Assembly (NCBI RefSeq): GCF_964340395.1 | Contig: NC_135552.1 | Location: forward strand, 27,203,181 to 27,267,180 | Direction of reading: 5' to 3' | Length of the DNA stretch: 64,000 bases | Origin: Glandiceps talaboti | Lineage: Eukaryota; Hemichordata; Enteropneusta; Spengelidae | Shown: one piece after another, positions 61,060-64,000 of the stretch | Numbering within the stretch: position 1 is the stretch's first letter | Layout of the letters: every line of letters begins with the position of its first letter | Program-made: the position numbers and the translations under genes | The notes under the pieces: model-generated | What the model was told of the DNA's origin: nothing | What the model saw: only the letters and a program-made list of their open reading frames with translations | The model's database searches: none

Positions 61060-64000
61060 ATATATGGCATAAAACCATAAACAACATATAAATACTTTCT
61101 ATACTCCCTGTGGAACAAACACTTATCACTATCAATTACCATGGAAACCACCATCAATCACCAAGGAAATCACTATCAATCACCCTGGTCAAATTATAAA
61201 ATATTGATCTTCACTGAATATAAAGAGTATTGAAAACTTTACAACACATTTCTCACACATCAAAATATCTTTCCTGATTTATTATCTTATTAACTATACA
61301 ATCCTGATAATGTTATTAATCATACAACCCTGTTTGCCAATGTAAAATCAGCTGCTACAGCTGTGTATGATATTAGCTCAGTCTGAGTTAATAGTTGGAT
61401 TGACCAGTAATATTTATTAATTTATTTTCATATGCTATTTATCTGTATCAATTTTTAGTATGTAGCCTATTATAAGTGACATGTTCTGTGACCTTCCAAT
61501 CTAGTACTACGGTTAATCTGCCTCAGTCGGATTCTATTTATAGAACAAATGACAGACTGTAGTGATTTCAAACCTTTTCAGTATACTTTTAGGACTCTAA
61601 TAGCTATTATTTAGTGCATTTGATACTAAAAGTAATCATGATATGTAGTGATATGACAATCCTTGAAATCATGTCTACATGTGTTTAATACCAAAATACT
61701 CTGTTGTGTAATACTACTTGCATTGGAATGAACTCACAGAAGCTAGAATATTTCAATATATTTGCCCTAAAATTACGATGGAAATATCCTTATGAATATA
61801 CTGATACTGTTAGAAATTACTGAACCTATAAATTTATGAACACTGCAAAATTATGAAGTATCCATAATTTATAAATGTGAGTCTGACAGTGTGTTGTGTA
61901 TTCTGCATATATATGAATATAGCCATGCTTGTAGACAGTAAAAAATTCAGTCCAAACGATACAATTAGGAAGAAATCATGTAGAGCGAGGGAAACATTGC
62001 GAAGCTACTACTATAATAATCACTGTATCAAATTTCCATGCTATGTGTATGCTTTTAGATATAACCATTATACTTCAAGAACAAGATTCATTTCAGTGCC
62101 TTGAAAATGTACAATAACTTGAAATAGAATATCACTTGAGCTCAACAAAGCATGTGAGAACTGACGAACGTACAACAACCACGCATAATTGAAATCTTCA
62201 CTTTAATGTCAGGATGAAAGCCAAATCAGTGCAAGTCCTAATTGCTTTTGCTCAAAGCCTACAGCAATAACAAACATGAGACCAGATGCATATGTATGAA
62301 CTATAACATAAACTACAAACATTGTAAGTCGTGTAACATGATTTAAGCTTATATTGTATCGGTGAATTTAGAAGGTTGCGGTCATTCTATACTGTATGTA
62401 ATTATGGGTATTGATTTCCTTAGATTGTACACAATTAATATCATTAATATTATAATTATTTCCATAAATCTCATTTGTTTTACAGTTCAAAGTGTTTTAT
62501 CAATTATTGCAGCAATTTTTAACGATTTATATTATAGTCTGTTCCCAATGAGTCACTAATAAGTGATTCAATTTTTTCCTACATGTAAATGAATATCTTT
62601 CACAAAGCCAATTGCTTCCTGAAAATCAAATATCAACCTCTACAAAAATCATATTTTCCTGACTGACAAAATTAATTTGTCGTTCATGTCAGACCCGATC
62701 ATATGTATTCAAGTCAATGACTGAACATAAATTAATAATCAATATATAACGTCAGTCACACTGCCTGTGGCTAGCTTTGATGTAATGGGGGATTATCTCT
62801 GTAAATATTGTCGGCACATATCATTCTCTTTTACCATGGTGAAGTTTAATCAGTCATTGTAATCTCCCTGTTTGCCACGTTTTCGTCACACTTACAAACA
62901 ACTCATTAATATGTGTAGCCTTGCAGACAGCTGCCGACCCTACACATATAGAACGGGGTTTTTTATGGTTTATTGACCGCATGTTTAGCATTCGTAGTTA
63001 CATGTGACAATTTTGTTGCTACTTTCTGGAACGCCAAGATCCTTCGTATTGTACCGTATTGACAGTCACTCAAAGTACCTCCTTGAATTTAAATGCCAAT
63101 CACATTTATCTCAAAATAGCTATCCTCAAAAGCAAAGACACAAATTTACAACATTAAGGAGATTGTGAATAAAACATGAAGGGAAGCCAACAATTACAGG
63201 CCTGACAGGCAAAGTGTTCACAGTGAGAGACAGGAATGATAAAGTGTGCCACAATGACTTTAATGCGACAAACTAAAACGACAGTTAAATGGGTATGTAA
63301 GAATTTACATCCTTAAAATAAAATAAAACATTCTTAGGAAATTGTATAACTAGAATTCTGTTTGAGAAATAGCACTCTCGTTTTTACCGCACTCTGAATG
63401 AACACGCAAGCATGATTGATTTTTCAGAAATTACAACTACCGAGGTATTTGTGTTAATCGTTTCTGGTACTGATTGTGTCATAATTGTTTTATAGTAAAT
63501 AATCCTCACAACAAATGTATTGTTCACTATTAGCTACCTTTCTTATGTAGAATTCCTTTGTCCCAAAGTATCAATTACCACTGTTTTACATACAATAAAA
63601 TGATTTAAGTTTAATTGGTTTAGTTTGTTCTCACACAACAGTGAACATACAATGTAGTCACCATTCAGTATACGGCGCACATCTCTAGCTAATGAAAAAT
63701 GAAATGCAGCTATAAAGTCCAATATTCAGCAGAAGTATTCAGAACCCTTTTTATTGCCACAGCACACCTATTTTAACACCATACTTGTCACTCATAAAAT
63801 GTCAATGTAAGATGATAAAGTAACCATTTATATATTACGTGAGAAGTTACATTGTTAGTGTACAGTACTTTTACAACATAAACTACCATTGTGTATCCAT
63901 TCATCTCAGTAATTGCTTGCAAGAAAACCATAAATAACTTTCCTTCATATAAAATAGGCTTGTAAAAATACTTCTTCCTCTACATATTCAATTTCTCAAG
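61060..64000. other. Unassigned intronic DNA
   Basis: A short ATCACTATCAATCACC-like repeat lies at 61125-61185. A hairpin ATGTGTAG/CTACACAT lies at about 62911-62947, next to a minus-strand donor-like GTAAGTGTG. No frame there is recognisable. The rest shows nothing. Confidence 0.5.

Larger units (their letters stand above)
2752..64000 (-). other. Probable long intron (or introns) upstream of the cyclase exon
   Basis: In transcript sense this precedes the exon. From family knowledge, vertebrate ADCY5/6 genes place the N-terminus and most of the first membrane block in one large first exon. No comparable open frame or recognisable transmembrane exon was seen on the minus strand, so the simplest reading is one intron longer than 61 kb. 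Small exons without conserved motifs could have been missed, and a nested gene on the plus strand cannot be excluded. Confidence 0.6.

Noticed and set aside
1-64000. CRISPR-like arrays
   Set aside because: The tandem repeats are contiguous units without unique spacers, in animal intronic DNA.

Overview
The window is animal nuclear DNA, roughly two-thirds A+T by eye and almost entirely non-coding. It is dominated by decayed interspersed repeats, minisatellites and microsatellites. The frequent ACATGTAC-type words and the style of the repeats suggest a marine invertebrate (lophotrochozoan or invertebrate deuterostome). That placement is an inference; nothing seen fixes the phylum.

One protein-coding feature is well supported. 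A 150-base internal exon on the minus strand (2602-2751) has a good acceptor and donor and encodes 50 codons of a membrane adenylyl cyclase of the ADCY5/6 type: the end of the first six-helix membrane block plus the linker helix leading to the C1 catalytic domain. Downstream exons (C1a onward) should lie left of base 1. Upstream exons were not found, so 2752-64000 is best read as one very long upstream intron, or several introns with missed small exons. No other open reading frame is recognisable. Most long ones are translations of tandem repeats or low-complexity DNA.

Layout. 1-2601: an ACAAC microsatellite, a 36/41-base minisatellite, and a 116-base tandem duplication carrying RFX-like X-boxes that abuts the exon. 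2752-26000: small foldback/MITE-like elements (3785, 5361, 6299, 16274, 19403, 21936), a clean TTAA-flanked piggyBac-type MITE (25310-25513), a tRNA-derived SINE-like element (8965), a 75-base tandem array (17470) and a dispersed repeat (7752). 28355-28995: a large inverted repeat built from two copies of a hairpin-bearing element, with a third copy at 55685. 34572-52045: further copies of dispersed families, a 60-base array (41094-42415), an 83-base array (47197-47491), a 20-base array (44991-45208) and a cluster of GGAATCC-like motifs (51373-51955). 52604-54509: a large 28-base minisatellite of about 62 units. 57226-57843: an unusually long but unrecognised 206-codon open frame ending near a retroelement-like motif. 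59700-61060: two degenerate tandem arrays. The rest is unassigned intronic DNA.

No operon, CRISPR array, rRNA or intact tRNA gene is present. I found no convincing new biological system. The best leads are regulatory-looking motifs near the cyclase exon and the structure of the repeat families.
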